Below are positions 1-8,228 of a stretch of 64,000 nucleotides of DNA, one piece after another (position 1 is the stretch's first letter; the number at the start of each line of letters is the position of its first letter). The translations under genes and the position numbers were made by a program. The stretch spans positions 2,294,001 through 2,358,000 of the forward strand of contig NZ_JASZYB010000001.1 of assembly GCF_030317205.1 (NCBI RefSeq), written 5' to 3'. The notes under the pieces were generated by a model that saw only the letters and a program-made list of their open reading frames with translations, was not told the DNA's origin and made no database searches. Origin of the DNA: Variovorax sp. J2L1-78. GTDB taxonomy: Bacteria; Pseudomonadota; Gammaproteobacteria; Burkholderiales; Burkholderiaceae_C.

Positions 1-131
1 TGGGGGCCGGCATCGACCACCCGCTGGCGGCCGGTGGCATCGGGCGCGACGACCAGCAGGCCGTCTTCGTCGAACTGGGGACGACCGGCATCGTCGAATC
101 GCAGGAGGGAGGCGCGGTAGGATTTTTTCAT
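1..131 (-). CDS. guaD: probable guanine deaminase, N-terminal part (cut by window edge)
   Basis: Only the first 43 codons are present and the gene runs off the left edge. The start is the ATG at 131. The visible protein begins MKKSYRASLLRF and continues with an acidic DEDGLLVV stretch and GRQRVVDAG. I recognise this as the beta-strand-rich N-terminus of bacterial guanine deaminases, which convert guanine to xanthine. No metal-binding residue lies inside the window, so the call rests on N-terminal resemblance. It is supported by the purine genes on the same strand (adenine deaminase, xanthine dehydrogenase, BMP importer). Another amidohydrolase is possible. Confidence 0.5.
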   Translation of the reverse strand, partial: MKKSYRASLLRFDDAGRPQFDEDGLLVVAPDATGRQRVVDAGP

Positions 132-207
132 CGTGGCTGCGGAGGGTAATCCAGCCTCGCGCCGCCGCAATTTTCATGCACATATGAGTGCTATAGGCGG
201 AATGCAC

Positions 208-1194
208 TCACGGCGGCGGCAGCAGCACCCGCGACTGAATGTCGAAGGGCACACCGGCCGGCACGGGCGGGTCGCCGTCCTTGCGACGGGTCAGCAGCCC
301 GTACTTCGACTCGATGAAATAGACGCGGTCGCCCAGCACAGCACCAGACGATGGGTCGTTCAGCCCCGTCACCACGGTCTGCAAACCGAGCTTCGTGCCG
401 TCGATGCGGGCCACGGTGATCTGTCCACCATACGGCCCGTCACCGAAGGCATTGCTCTCGAACAACACCAGTCGGCCGGGCTTCCAGGCACGGATCGCAT
501 CGACGTTCTTCATCGTGCGCGGTGCCTCGATGCGCGAGATCTCGCCAGCCTGCCCATCAGCGCCGAGACCGATGCGCAGCAGGTGCGGCGCCGCGGCCAC
601 CAGGCTCACGTAGACATCGCGCCCACCATCGATGGCGATGCCGTTCAGGCCCTTGTACGGCCCGTCTCCGGCCAGCGCCGGGTCTTCCTTCCAGACCGTG
701 AGCGCGGCGGCGCCAGGCGCAAGCCGCAGCACGCGCGGATGAAAGGAATCCGTCACATAGAGATTTCCCCGTGCGTCCTGCACCAGATCGTTGCAATAGC
801 CCTCGTCGGGCATCGCATAGCTCGCGCGCGGCGCACCGGTGGCCAGGTCGTAGCGCTTGAGCGCGCTCGGCGTCTGCGGCACGGTGGTGAAGCCGCTGTT
901 GCCTGAGCAGACCCACAGGGCCTGGTGTCGGGCGTCCACCAACACGCCCTGCCCGTTCGCCAGTCCGTTGCTGCCTGGCTTCACCAGCACCTCGGCCTTT
1001 GGCGCCACACCGCGCTTCAGCCGTGCAACCGCGCCCTGGCGCCAGCTGCCGACGTAGAACGTGCCGTCCGAGCCGATGGCCACGCTCTCCGGGTACCAGT
1101 CTTCGGGCAGCGCCTGCACGACAGGCGGTGCGGCGATGGCCGCTGTCGTGACGAGCGCAAGCAGCGCGCCGGCCAGCCGTGTGCGCCTGCTCAT
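208..1194 (-). CDS. secreted SMP-30/gluconolactonase-like beta-propeller protein
   Basis: The product has 328 residues. An N-terminal signal peptide (MSRRTRLAGALLALVTTAAIAA) is followed by repeated propeller strands such as ESVAIGSDGTFYVGSW, NDLVQDARGNLYVTD and NGIAIDGGRDVYVS. This pattern is typical of the SMP-30/gluconolactonase/LRE family, calcium-dependent lactonases and related six-bladed propellers. The protein should be periplasmic. The ATG at 1194 overlaps the stop of the upstream SDR gene as ATGA, which suggests translational coupling; a GTG two codons earlier is a weaker option. The substrate cannot be read from the sequence. Confidence 0.75.
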   Translation of the reverse strand: MSRRTRLAGALLALVTTAAIAAPPVVQALPEDWYPESVAIGSDGTFYVGSWRQGAVARLKRGVAPKAEVLVKPGSNGLANGQGVLVDARHQALWVCSGNSGFTTVPQTPSALKRYDLATGAPRASYAMPDEGYCNDLVQDARGNLYVTDSFHPRVLRLAPGAAALTVWKEDPALAGDGPYKGLNGIAIDGGRDVYVSLVAAAPHLLRIGLGADGQAGEISRIEAPRTMKNVDAIRAWKPGRLVLFESNAFGDGPYGGQITVARIDGTKLGLQTVVTGLNDPSSGAVLGDRVYFIESKYGLLTRRKDGDPPVPAGVPFDIQSRVLLPPP

Positions 1195-1796
1195 TGCCAC
1201 ACGCGAAACACGCGCCCCGTCAGCGGTCCTTCGACGCTGCGCACGTAAGCCAGCGCCACGCGCGCGGCCGGTACGGTTTCAACGCCAGGAAAGAGCGCAC
1301 CATACGCCGCCGACGATTCGGTCAGCAGCGTCGGACTCACCGCATTGATGCGCAGGCCGCGCGGCAGCTCGATCGCTGCGCCCAGCACGAATCCCTCGAC
1401 CGCCGCATTCACGGCAGCCGCATTGCTCCCACCGCGAACCGGGTCATCGGCGGCGACGCCCGTGGTCAAGGTGATCGAGCCACCGTCATTCAACACGTGC
1501 TGGCCGAGCAACGCGAGCCGCACCTGGCCCAGCAGCTTGTCCTGCAGGCCGACATTGAAGTTCGCCGGCGTCATCTCGACCAGCGGGCCGAAGAACAGGC
1601 CACCCGCCGCCGAGACGATCGCATCGACACGCCCGACCGCCGCATACAGCGCATCGACGCTGGCGTCGCTCGTGATGTCGACCTGCAGCTCGCCGCGCGT
1701 ACGGCCCACACGCACCACCTCGTGCCCGCGTGCGGCCAGTGCTTGTGCCGCCGCGCTGCCCACAGCGCCCGTCGCGCCCACAACAAGAACCTTCAT
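1191..1796 (-). CDS. small short-chain dehydrogenase-like protein
   Basis: The product has 201 residues. The nucleotide-binding motif GATGAVG is at residues 7-13, with an N-terminal strand KVLVV. Where classical SDRs carry YxxxK, this protein reads NAAAVNAAVEGF, so the catalytic Tyr and Lys are absent. I recall a subfamily of short SDRs with this same substitution, so it is probably a lineage feature and not decay. The ATG at 1796 has a GGCGAGG-like site upstream; the open frame extends five codons further. It is divergent from a LysR gene and coupled to the downstream SMP-30-like gene. The substrate is unknown. Confidence 0.8.
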   Translation of the reverse strand: MKVLVVGATGAVGSAAAQALAARGHEVVRVGRTRGELQVDITSDASVDALYAAVGRVDAIVSAAGGLFFGPLVEMTPANFNVGLQDKLLGQVRLALLGQHVLNDGGSITLTTGVAADDPVRGGSNAAAVNAAVEGFVLGAAIELPRGLRINAVSPTLLTESSAAYGALFPGVETVPAARVALAYVRSVEGPLTGRVFRVWQ

Positions 1797-1836
1797 GGAG
1801 AACCTCGCCAAAGTGAATCAGGAAGCGGCGATTGTT

Positions 1837-1899
1837 TTGCGAACCATCGATTTGATAAATTGCCATCCGGTTCGCTCATTCGAAACTCGAGGTTCGCAA
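1837..1899. promoter_or_regulatory. candidate LysR operator region between SDR and lysR
   Basis: TTGCGAACC at 1837-1845 is the exact inverted partner of GGTTCGCAA at 1891-1899. A third copy of the core, GGTTCGC, is at 1869-1875. The last copy ends one base before the LysR start codon. This arrangement of spaced inverted and direct repeats in a divergent intergenic region is what a LysR autoregulatory and activation site looks like. No footprint or -35/-10 assignment is attempted. Confidence 0.5.
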
Positions 1900-1900
1900 T

Positions 1901-2782
1901 ATGGACAAGCTACGCGCCATGGAGGTCTTTGCCGCCACGGTCGACGCGGGCAGCTTCGCCGCTGCAGCGGAGGCGCTCGACCTGTCGGCGGTGATGGTCG
2001 GCAAGCACATTCGCGCGCTCGAAGCACAGCTGGGCGCGCGCCTGCTGGAGCGCACCACGCGCCGCCACGCGCTCACCGAGATTGGTGCGGCCTACCTGGA
2101 GCGCTGCCGCGACGTGCTGGCCAGCGTGCGCATGGCCGACGGCGTCGCCGAATCGCTGCGCGCCATGCCGCAGGGCGTGCTGCGGGTCACCGCGCCGGTG
2201 GCCTATGGGGCGCACCGGCTCACGCCGGTGATCGGCGACTACATCGCCACCTACCCGCAGGTGAAGGTGGACCTGGTGCTCAACGACCGCGTGGTCGACC
2301 TGGCCGAAGAGGGTTTCGACTGCGGCATCCGCTCCGGGGCGGCGGTCGATGAAGGGCTCATCGCGCGTCCGCTCGCGCTCGCGCGCATGTTCGTGGCCGC
2401 CAGCCCGGCCTGGGTCGCGCAACACGGGCAGCCCCGCCATCCGTCGGAGCTCGAGGCTTTCCCGCTGCTGGGCTTTGCCACCTGGGGGCCGAACCATTCA
2501 TGGCGCTTCACGCGCGACGGCCAGACCGTGCATGTGCCGGTGCGCGGGCCGCTCACCACCAACAACGGGCAAGCGTTGCTGGCTGCCGCCCTGGCAGGCG
2601 TGGGGGTGATCGTGCAGGCCGATGCGCTGCTCGGCCCCGCTCTGGCCTCGGGTCAGGTGGTTCAGCTGCTGCCCGACTGGGCATTGCCGACGCGCCAGGT
2701 GCACATCGTTCGATTGCCCGAAGCGCGGCCCAGCGCCAAGCTGCGGACCTTCGTCGACTTCGTGGTCGAACGGCTCGGCTAG
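1901..2782 (+). CDS. LysR-family transcriptional regulator
   Basis: The product has 293 residues. The winged helix-turn-helix lies in residues 1-60 (AMEVFAATVDAGSFAAAAEAL, with LLERTTRRHALTE closing the wing) and is followed by a LysR substrate-binding domain. The sequence resembles the group that regulates neighbouring oxidoreductases. It is divergent from the SDR/SMP-30 pair, and the 104-base gap carries inverted repeats ending at this start codon. It probably controls that pair and itself. Its stop overlaps the stop of the convergent BMP gene through a shared CTAG. Confidence 0.9.
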   Translation: MDKLRAMEVFAATVDAGSFAAAAEALDLSAVMVGKHIRALEAQLGARLLERTTRRHALTEIGAAYLERCRDVLASVRMADGVAESLRAMPQGVLRVTAPVAYGAHRLTPVIGDYIATYPQVKVDLVLNDRVVDLAEEGFDCGIRSGAAVDEGLIARPLALARMFVAASPAWVAQHGQPRHPSELEAFPLLGFATWGPNHSWRFTRDGQTVHVPVRGPLTTNNGQALLAAALAGVGVIVQADALLGPALASGQVVQLLPDWALPTRQVHIVRLPEARPSAKLRTFVDFVVERLG

Positions 2783-3870
2783 CGCGCCACGCGGCCCTGC
2801 ACGCCTTCGACGAGCCAGTTCATCTTCAGGATCTGCTCGTCGGTGAGCGCACTGCCCTTGGCCACCACGACATGGCCTTCGTTGTCGCGCACGTCGGCCG
2901 CCACGGCGGTGAAGGGCCGCAGCTTGCCGGCGGCGATGTCCTGCTGCCGCGCCAGCACCTCGTCCTGCACCGGCTTGGGCACTTTCGGCCCGAAGTCGCC
3001 GACGCGGATCATTCCTTCCTTCACGCCGCCCCAGACATTGCCCGGCTTCCAGCTGCCGTCGAGCACCGCGCGGGCGCGCTGCGTGTAGTAGCCGCCCCAC
3101 TGGTGCGTCACGGCGACGATCTGCGCGTCGGGTGCGACCTTGCGCATGTCGGAGTGATAGGCCACGGCCATCTTGCCGCGCTCCTGCGCCGCCGCCATCA
3201 CGGCGGTCGAGCCGGTGTGGAAGGCGATCACGTCGACGTCCTGGTTGAACAGCGTCATGGCCGCGTCGCGCTCCTTCGGCGGATCGAACCAGGCGTCGAG
3301 CCACACCACCAAAACCCGCGCCTTCGGGTCGACCGAGCGCATGCCGAGCGTGAAGGCGTTGATGCCCTGCAGCACCTCGGGGATCGGGAAGCCCGCGACG
3401 TAGCCCGCCACATGCGTCTTCGACATGCGGCCCGCGGCCACGCCGGCCAGGTAGCGGCCCTCGTAGTAGCGCGCGTTCGCGGTGGCCACGTTGGGCGCGG
3501 TCTTGTAGCCGGTGATCGATTCGAACTTGACGTCGGGGAAATCCTTCGCCACCTTCAGCGTCGGCTCCATGTAGCCGAAGCTGGGCGTGAAGATGAGCTG
3601 GTTGCCCTGCTGCGCGAGGTCGCGGATCACGCGTTCGGCGTCAGCGCCCTCGGGCACGTTCTCGACGAAGGTGGTCTTCACCTTGGCGCCCAGCGCGGCC
3701 TCGACGGCCTTGCGCCCCTCGTCGTGCTGGTGGACCCAGCCGGCGTCGGCCAGCGGCGCGACGTAGACGAAGCCGATCTTCAACGGCGGTGCCGCCGGCG
3801 TGGTCTGTGAAAAGGCGGGAGACGAAAAGCAACAGGCAGCCGCGAGCGCGGCCACGAGGTTTTTGTACAT
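2779..3870 (-). CDS. BMP-family ABC transporter substrate-binding protein (orphan paralogue)
   Basis: The product has 363 residues. A signal peptide (about residues 1-21) precedes a Bmp/PnrA-like fold: KIGFVYVAPLADAGW, FGYMEPTLKVA, YYEGRYLAGVAAG and FPIPEVLQGINAF. Family members bind purine nucleosides or related compounds. It is clearly paralogous to the lipoprotein at 18228-19397, but lacks its lipobox and Ala/Pro linker. No permease or ATPase lies beside it, so it may use the importer at 19.5-23 kb or serve a different ligand, perhaps linked to the aromatic operon upstream. AGAGGA precedes the ATG at 3870. A terminator sits just upstream (3896-3933). Confidence 0.88.
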   Translation of the reverse strand: MYKNLVAALAAACCFSSPAFSQTTPAAPPLKIGFVYVAPLADAGWVHQHDEGRKAVEAALGAKVKTTFVENVPEGADAERVIRDLAQQGNQLIFTPSFGYMEPTLKVAKDFPDVKFESITGYKTAPNVATANARYYEGRYLAGVAAGRMSKTHVAGYVAGFPIPEVLQGINAFTLGMRSVDPKARVLVVWLDAWFDPPKERDAAMTLFNQDVDVIAFHTGSTAVMAAAQERGKMAVAYHSDMRKVAPDAQIVAVTHQWGGYYTQRARAVLDGSWKPGNVWGGVKEGMIRVGDFGPKVPKPVQDEVLARQQDIAAGKLRPFTAVAADVRDNEGHVVVAKGSALTDEQILKMNWLVEGVQGRVAR

Positions 3871-3895
3871 GGTGTTCCTCTACATGGCCCCGGTG

Positions 3896-3933
3896 AAATA
3901 AAAACGCGCTGCAGCCGGGACGCCTGCAACGCG
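3896..3933 (-). terminator. rho-independent terminator after the meta-cleavage operon
   Basis: On the minus strand, CGCGTTGCAG and CTGCAGCGCG form a ten-pair stem with one G-U pair and a nine-base loop. TTTTTATTT follows directly. It lies between the stop of the FAH-fold gene (3943) and the BMP start (3870), so it should separate the aromatic operon from the binding-protein gene. Confidence 0.8.
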
Positions 3934-3942
3934 GGGCGCATT

Positions 3943-4920
3943 TTAAGGCTCTGCGATGCCCTCGGCATTTGCGGCCCGCTCGCCCTTCGCGCGCCGCAGG
4001 TTGTCCTTGAGGCGCTCCGGCACGCGCTCGTCGAAGCCCAGCGCCACACGGCGCACCTCCGGCGTGTCGGTCGGCGCATGGCCCACGCCCAGCGCGCTGG
4101 CGCGCGGCGCGTCGATGGCGACCACCGTGCCTTCGACCCGGCCGATGCCGGTGATCTCGCAGGCCACCACGTCGCCCGCATCGACCGACCGCGAATGGCA
4201 GGGCGTGCCCATCAGGATCACGTCGCCGGGCACCAGCGTGATGTGCCGCGCGATGTCGGCGATCACGTAGTGCGGCCCCCAGATCGTCTCGTCGCCGATA
4301 ACCGCCTCCTGCACGACGAGGCCGTTGACCGTGGTGCGCAAGGTCTGCGCGAACAGGTCGACGCCGCGCACGATGCCCGGCCCGATGGGCAGCAGCGTGT
4401 CGGCACCCTTCACGCGCAGCATCGAGCCCTGGTCGGTGTCGCGGAAGTCCTGCAGGCCCATGTCGAGCGCCGGGCAGAAACCCTCGATGAAGTCCCAGGC
4501 TTCGTCGGGCGTCACGTTGCGGCATGTCTTGCCGATGACGACCGCGTACTCGCCCTCGTAGTTGAGGTACTTGCAGTCCGCCGGCTTCAGGATCTGCCCG
4601 CCGTGGCCGTTGAGCGCCGTCGGCGGCTTGGTGAAGTAGGTGGGCGTCTCGGTCGGCTTCGGCTTGTTGCGCGTCTCGTGGCTGCGCGAGCTGTACGAGA
4701 TGTGCACCGCAATGATCTTGCTGGGCGACACCGGCGGCAGGCAGGCCTGCCCTTCCGCGTCGAGCAGCCGCCCGTCGTCGAGCCGCAACTTGCCGGCATC
4801 GGCGCCCTCTTCCACCACCGTGCCCCAGAAGGCGCTGCCGCCGACCAGCACGCGGCGGCGCTCCACGCGCGGGCCGCGCATCACGGCCGGCAGTTCGTTG
4901 AACGGAAATTCGAAGTTCAT
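3943..4920 (-). CDS. fumarylacetoacetate hydrolase-fold enzyme (HpaG-like)
   Basis: The product has 325 residues. The C-terminal two thirds form a FAH domain with metal-binding acidic residues at E122 and E124 (YEGEYAVVIGK) and a further GDVILMGTP motif. In homoprotocatechuate degradation this fold supplies the 2-oxo-hept-3-ene-1,7-dioate decarboxylase/isomerase steps, so an HpaG-like role is likely; the E. coli enzyme has two such domains and this has one. The ATG at 4920 overlaps the stop of the dioxygenase gene as ATGA; longer starts run inside that gene and are rejected. It is the last gene of the operon, before a terminator. Confidence 0.8.
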   Translation of the reverse strand: MNFEFPFNELPAVMRGPRVERRRVLVGGSAFWGTVVEEGADAGKLRLDDGRLLDAEGQACLPPVSPSKIIAVHISYSSRSHETRNKPKPTETPTYFTKPPTALNGHGGQILKPADCKYLNYEGEYAVVIGKTCRNVTPDEAWDFIEGFCPALDMGLQDFRDTDQGSMLRVKGADTLLPIGPGIVRGVDLFAQTLRTTVNGLVVQEAVIGDETIWGPHYVIADIARHITLVPGDVILMGTPCHSRSVDAGDVVACEITGIGRVEGTVVAIDAPRASALGVGHAPTDTPEVRRVALGFDERVPERLKDNLRRAKGERAANAEGIAEP

Positions 4921-5789
4921 GGCGCCCCCTGGAACCAGATGTGGATGTTGCCGGTGCCCCGGGCGTTCTCGTAAGCCGACAGCGTCTCGCCTTCCGCCCT
5001 GCACGCCGCACCGCCCATCGCACCCAGCATCTGCAGGTAGTGCGCGCCGAAGGCCTCCCACGGCAGACGGCGGTACTCGGTGTCCCAGCGCTCCAGGATC
5101 TGGTCGTGCCGGCCCTGGCGCAGCAGTTCGATGGCGCCCTTGTCGCTCGCGATGTTCTCGGGCCGCGACACGTTGCTTTCATGGAAGATGCGTGGATGGC
5201 TCGGCTTCCAGTCGATGCCGTTGAACCTGTGGCTCAGCGCACCCGACGCGATGAGCAGCACCCGCAGGTCGCTGCGCGCGATGGCCTCGCCGATCGCATC
5301 GCCGGACGCCAGGAAGTGCGGCCACTCGCAGTTCTGGCAGGAGCTCACGGTGACGACCGGCAGCGCCGGGTCCTCGAAGCGCAGGTGCTTCACGAGGTTG
5401 ATCGTCGGGTACTGCCGGCCGAGGTCGGGGTGCGCGATCGCGCGGTTGTAGCCGCCGCGTTCGCGCGACACCGTCTCGATCGCCTGCGCCAACTGCGGAT
5501 GCCCGCGGTAGTCGTAGGGCACACCGTGCAGGTACCACGGCATCTCGTCGGAGGTGTACAGGCCGCTGTACTGCCGACCGGCATCGACCAGGTGATAGCC
5601 CGTGGTGAACCAGTGCGTGTCGAAGAGCACGACGACATCGGGCTTCGCCTCGGCGATCTTCGTGCGCAACCGGGCGTAGCCGGCGATCAGGTCCGAATCC
5701 TCGCCCGCGCCCTGGAGGCGGCGGAACTCCTCGCACTGCATCAGGCCGGGGTGGTGCGACACCAGTGCGGCGCCAACGATCTGTCCCAT
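4917..5789 (-). CDS. hpaD: LigB-type extradiol dioxygenase, 3,4-dihydroxyphenylacetate 2,3-dioxygenase-like
   Basis: The product has 290 residues, the same size as the E. coli homoprotocatechuate 2,3-dioxygenase. Metal-ligand candidates of class III extradiol enzymes are visible: SHHP with H12/H13 and FDTHW with H59. The later motif ASGALSHRFNG matches the E. coli enzyme's ASGSLSHRF region. It would open the catechol ring next to a hydroxyl using Fe(II) and O2. The ATG at 5789 has AAGGAG upstream. It lies between the semialdehyde dehydrogenase and the FAH-fold hydrolase. The natural ring substrate is an inference from the neighbours. Confidence 0.85.
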   Translation of the reverse strand: MGQIVGAALVSHHPGLMQCEEFRRLQGAGEDSDLIAGYARLRTKIAEAKPDVVVLFDTHWFTTGYHLVDAGRQYSGLYTSDEMPWYLHGVPYDYRGHPQLAQAIETVSRERGGYNRAIAHPDLGRQYPTINLVKHLRFEDPALPVVTVSSCQNCEWPHFLASGDAIGEAIARSDLRVLLIASGALSHRFNGIDWKPSHPRIFHESNVSRPENIASDKGAIELLRQGRHDQILERWDTEYRRLPWEAFGAHYLQMLGAMGGAACRAEGETLSAYENARGTGNIHIWFQGAP

Positions 5790-5814
5790 GTCTTTGTCTC
5801 CTTGTCGGATGAAG

Positions 5815-7284
5815 TCAGCGATGGCTGAAGCTGGCCTGGAAGGGCTTCTTCGGCACCACGACATCCTTGACGTCGCAGAAGAACTCGAAGCTCCAGTCGC
5901 CGCCCTCGCGCCCGACGCCGCTGCGCTTGATGCCGCCGAAGGGCGCGGCCAGGTCGCGGATGCCGAAGCTGTTGACCCAGATGAAGCCGGTGCGCACGCG
6001 CTGCGCCACGGCGGTGGCATGCGCCGTCTCGCCGTAGCAGACGCCGCCCAGGCCGTAGTCGGTGCCGTTGGCCATGGCGATGGCTTCGTCGTCATCGGCG
6101 AAGGTCTGCAGTGTGAGCACCGGGCCGAACACTTCGTTTTGCACGATCTCGTCGCTCTGCTTCAGGCCGGTGAGCATCGTCGGCTGGTAGTACTGCGCGC
6201 CGAACGCGTGCTTCGCGCCGCCCCATAGCACCTGCGCGCCGCTGGCCACCGCACGGTCGACGAAGCCGGTGACGCGCTCGACCTGGCGCGGATGGATGAT
6301 CGGCCCGACCTCGGTCGCGGCGTCGCGCGGGTCGCCAACGGTCAGCTTCTCGACATAGCCACGCATCGCGGCGACGAAGGCATCGGCCACCTTCGCATGC
6401 ACCAGGAAGCGCGTGCCCGCCAGGCAGACCTGGCCGGCATTGCGGTACATCAACGCGCCCGTCGCGGCCGCGGCATCGAGGTCGGCATCTGCCAGCACGA
6501 TGAACGGACTCTTGCCGCCGAGCTCCAGGCTGCAGGGCACGAGGTTCGCACCCACCGCCTGCGCGATGGCCTTGGCCGTCGGCACCGAGCCGGTGAAGGA
6601 CACGCGAGCGATGCGCGCGTCGGCCACCAGCGCCGCACCGGTGCGGGCGCCCGTGCCCTGCACGACGTTGAACACGCCCGGCGGCAGGCCGGCCGCATGC
6701 GCCGCGTCGGCCAGCAGCGAGCAGGTCAGCGGCGCCCACTCCGGCGGCTTCAGGATGCAGGTGTTGCCGGCCGCCAGCGCGGGGCCGAGCTTCCAGGTCG
6801 ACAGCATCAGCGGCGCGTTCCACGGCGTGATGATCACGACCACGCCGGCCGGGTCGTGCCGCACGATGTGATGCGCCTGCTCGGTGTCGATCGGGCGGTC
6901 CTGCAGCGTCAGCGCGTGCTGGGCGAACCACGCGATGTTGAGCATCGCGCGCGGCACCACGCCGTGGCGCATGCGCGAGAGCAGCACGCCGGCGTCGTTG
7001 CTCTCGAGCGTGCAGAAGTCGTCGGCGCGCTTGCCGATCTCTTCGGCGAAACGGTCGAGCAGCGGCTGCCGCTCGGCCGCGCTCATCGCGCTCCAGGCCG
7101 GAAAGGCCTTCTGCGCGGCGACGATGGCGGCTTCGACATGCGCGGCCGTGCCTTCCGCGATGCGACCCAGCAGGCGCTGGTCGATCGGGCTGTGCAGCGC
7201 GAAATGCTGGTCCGACGGCACGCGGCGGCCGTCGATGTAATGGTCGGGGGACACGGCGATGCCGGCCACGTCGAGGGTTGTCAT
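5815..7284 (-). CDS. hpaE: aldehyde dehydrogenase, 5-carboxymethyl-2-hydroxymuconate semialdehyde dehydrogenase-like
   Basis: The product has 489 residues, a typical ALDH length. LELGGKSP carries the general-base Glu and NAGQVCLAGTR carries the nucleophile Cys287. The C-terminal segment RDLAAPFGGIKRSGVGREGG resembles HpaE, which oxidises the ring-cleavage semialdehyde with NAD. It sits between hpaH and the dioxygenase in an apparent operon with gaps under 30 bases. The start at 7284 is preceded by GAAGGTG. Assignment to HpaE among ALDHs depends on this context. Confidence 0.85.
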   Translation of the reverse strand: MTTLDVAGIAVSPDHYIDGRRVPSDQHFALHSPIDQRLLGRIAEGTAAHVEAAIVAAQKAFPAWSAMSAAERQPLLDRFAEEIGKRADDFCTLESNDAGVLLSRMRHGVVPRAMLNIAWFAQHALTLQDRPIDTEQAHHIVRHDPAGVVVIITPWNAPLMLSTWKLGPALAAGNTCILKPPEWAPLTCSLLADAAHAAGLPPGVFNVVQGTGARTGAALVADARIARVSFTGSVPTAKAIAQAVGANLVPCSLELGGKSPFIVLADADLDAAAATGALMYRNAGQVCLAGTRFLVHAKVADAFVAAMRGYVEKLTVGDPRDAATEVGPIIHPRQVERVTGFVDRAVASGAQVLWGGAKHAFGAQYYQPTMLTGLKQSDEIVQNEVFGPVLTLQTFADDDEAIAMANGTDYGLGGVCYGETAHATAVAQRVRTGFIWVNSFGIRDLAAPFGGIKRSGVGREGGDWSFEFFCDVKDVVVPKKPFQASFSHR

Positions 7285-7302
7285 GGGTGCACCTTCGAAA
7301 GA

Positions 7303-8106
7303 TCAGACGAAGCGGATGGAGATGGAGCCGAGCGGCCCGTAGTCGGCATGGAACACATCGCCGGCCGCGCAAGGCACAGGCCGCGTGAACGAACCACCGA
7401 GCACGATCTCGCCCGCCTCCAACCCCTGGTCGAAAGCCGCCAGCTTGTTGGCGAGCCAGGCCACGCCGTTGCCCGGGTGGTTGAGCACCGCAGCGCCCAG
7501 GCCCGATTCCTCGATCACGCCGTTCTTGAACAGCAGCGCGCCGGCCCAGCGCCAGTCGACCGCGTCGGGCTTCATGGGTCGGCCGCCCAGCACGATGGCG
7601 GCGTTGGCCGCGTTGTCGGCGATGGTGTCGAGCACCTTGCGCGGCGCCTTGGTCTCGCGGTCGAACTGCTCGATGCGCGCATCGATGAGTTCCAGCGCGG
7701 GCACCACGTAGTCGGTGGCGTTGAGCACGTCGAACAGCGTCACGTTCGGCCCCCTGAGCGGCCTGGCGAGGACGAAGGCGAACTCGGTCTCGAAGCGCGG
7801 CACGATGAAGCGCGCGGCCTCCACCTCGGCACCGTCGCGCAGCAGCATGTCGTCGAGCAGCGTGCCGTAGTCGGGCTCGGTGATCTGCGACGCGAGCTGC
7901 ATCGCACGCGAGGTCAGGCCGATCTTGTGGCCGATGACGCGGCGGCCTTCGGCCAGGCACAGTTTCATCCATTCGGCCTGGATGGCGTAGCTGTCGGCGA
8001 TGGTCATCGTCGGATGACGCAGCGAGAAGTGGCCGAGCTGCACGCGGGTGCGTTGCGCTTCGTGCAGTTCGCGCGCCAAGGCGGCGTGGGTCGATGCGTC
8101 GAGCAT
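7303..8106 (-). CDS. hpaH: 2-oxo-hept-4-ene-1,7-dioate hydratase
   Basis: The product has 267 residues, the same length as E. coli HpaH. Family hallmarks are [44 protein letters not shown] and the C-terminal [15 protein letters not shown]. The enzyme adds water to the dienoate made during homoprotocatechuate breakdown. It is the first gene of the operon and faces the LysR gene across 122 bases. The ATG at 8106 has GGAGAC upstream. HpaH is the most distinctive match in the cluster and anchors the pathway assignment. Confidence 0.88.
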   Translation of the reverse strand: MLDASTHAALARELHEAQRTRVQLGHFSLRHPTMTIADSYAIQAEWMKLCLAEGRRVIGHKIGLTSRAMQLASQITEPDYGTLLDDMLLRDGAEVEAARFIVPRFETEFAFVLARPLRGPNVTLFDVLNATDYVVPALELIDARIEQFDRETKAPRKVLDTIADNAANAAIVLGGRPMKPDAVDWRWAGALLFKNGVIEESGLGAAVLNHPGNGVAWLANKLAAFDQGLEAGEIVLGGSFTRPVPCAAGDVFHADYGPLGSISIRFV

Positions 8107-8182
8107 GGGTGTGTCTCCGTCTTGTTGTGGGCCCGCTCACCGGGCCGGGCGCCAGTGTCGAACGCGAGCCTCTCTGCCACAA

Positions 8183-8204
8183 GCAATGCTTTTGGAGCCA
8201 TTGC
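8183..8204. promoter_or_regulatory. candidate LysR operator of the hpa-like operon
   Basis: GCAATG at 8183-8188 and CATTGC at 8199-8204 are perfect inverted arms separated by ten bases. The site is in the divergent gap between hpaH and lysR, 24 bases before the LysR start. The size and spacing fit a LysR box. Confidence 0.5.
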
Positions 8205-8228
8205 CAAGCAGAGATTGATAATCGAGCC

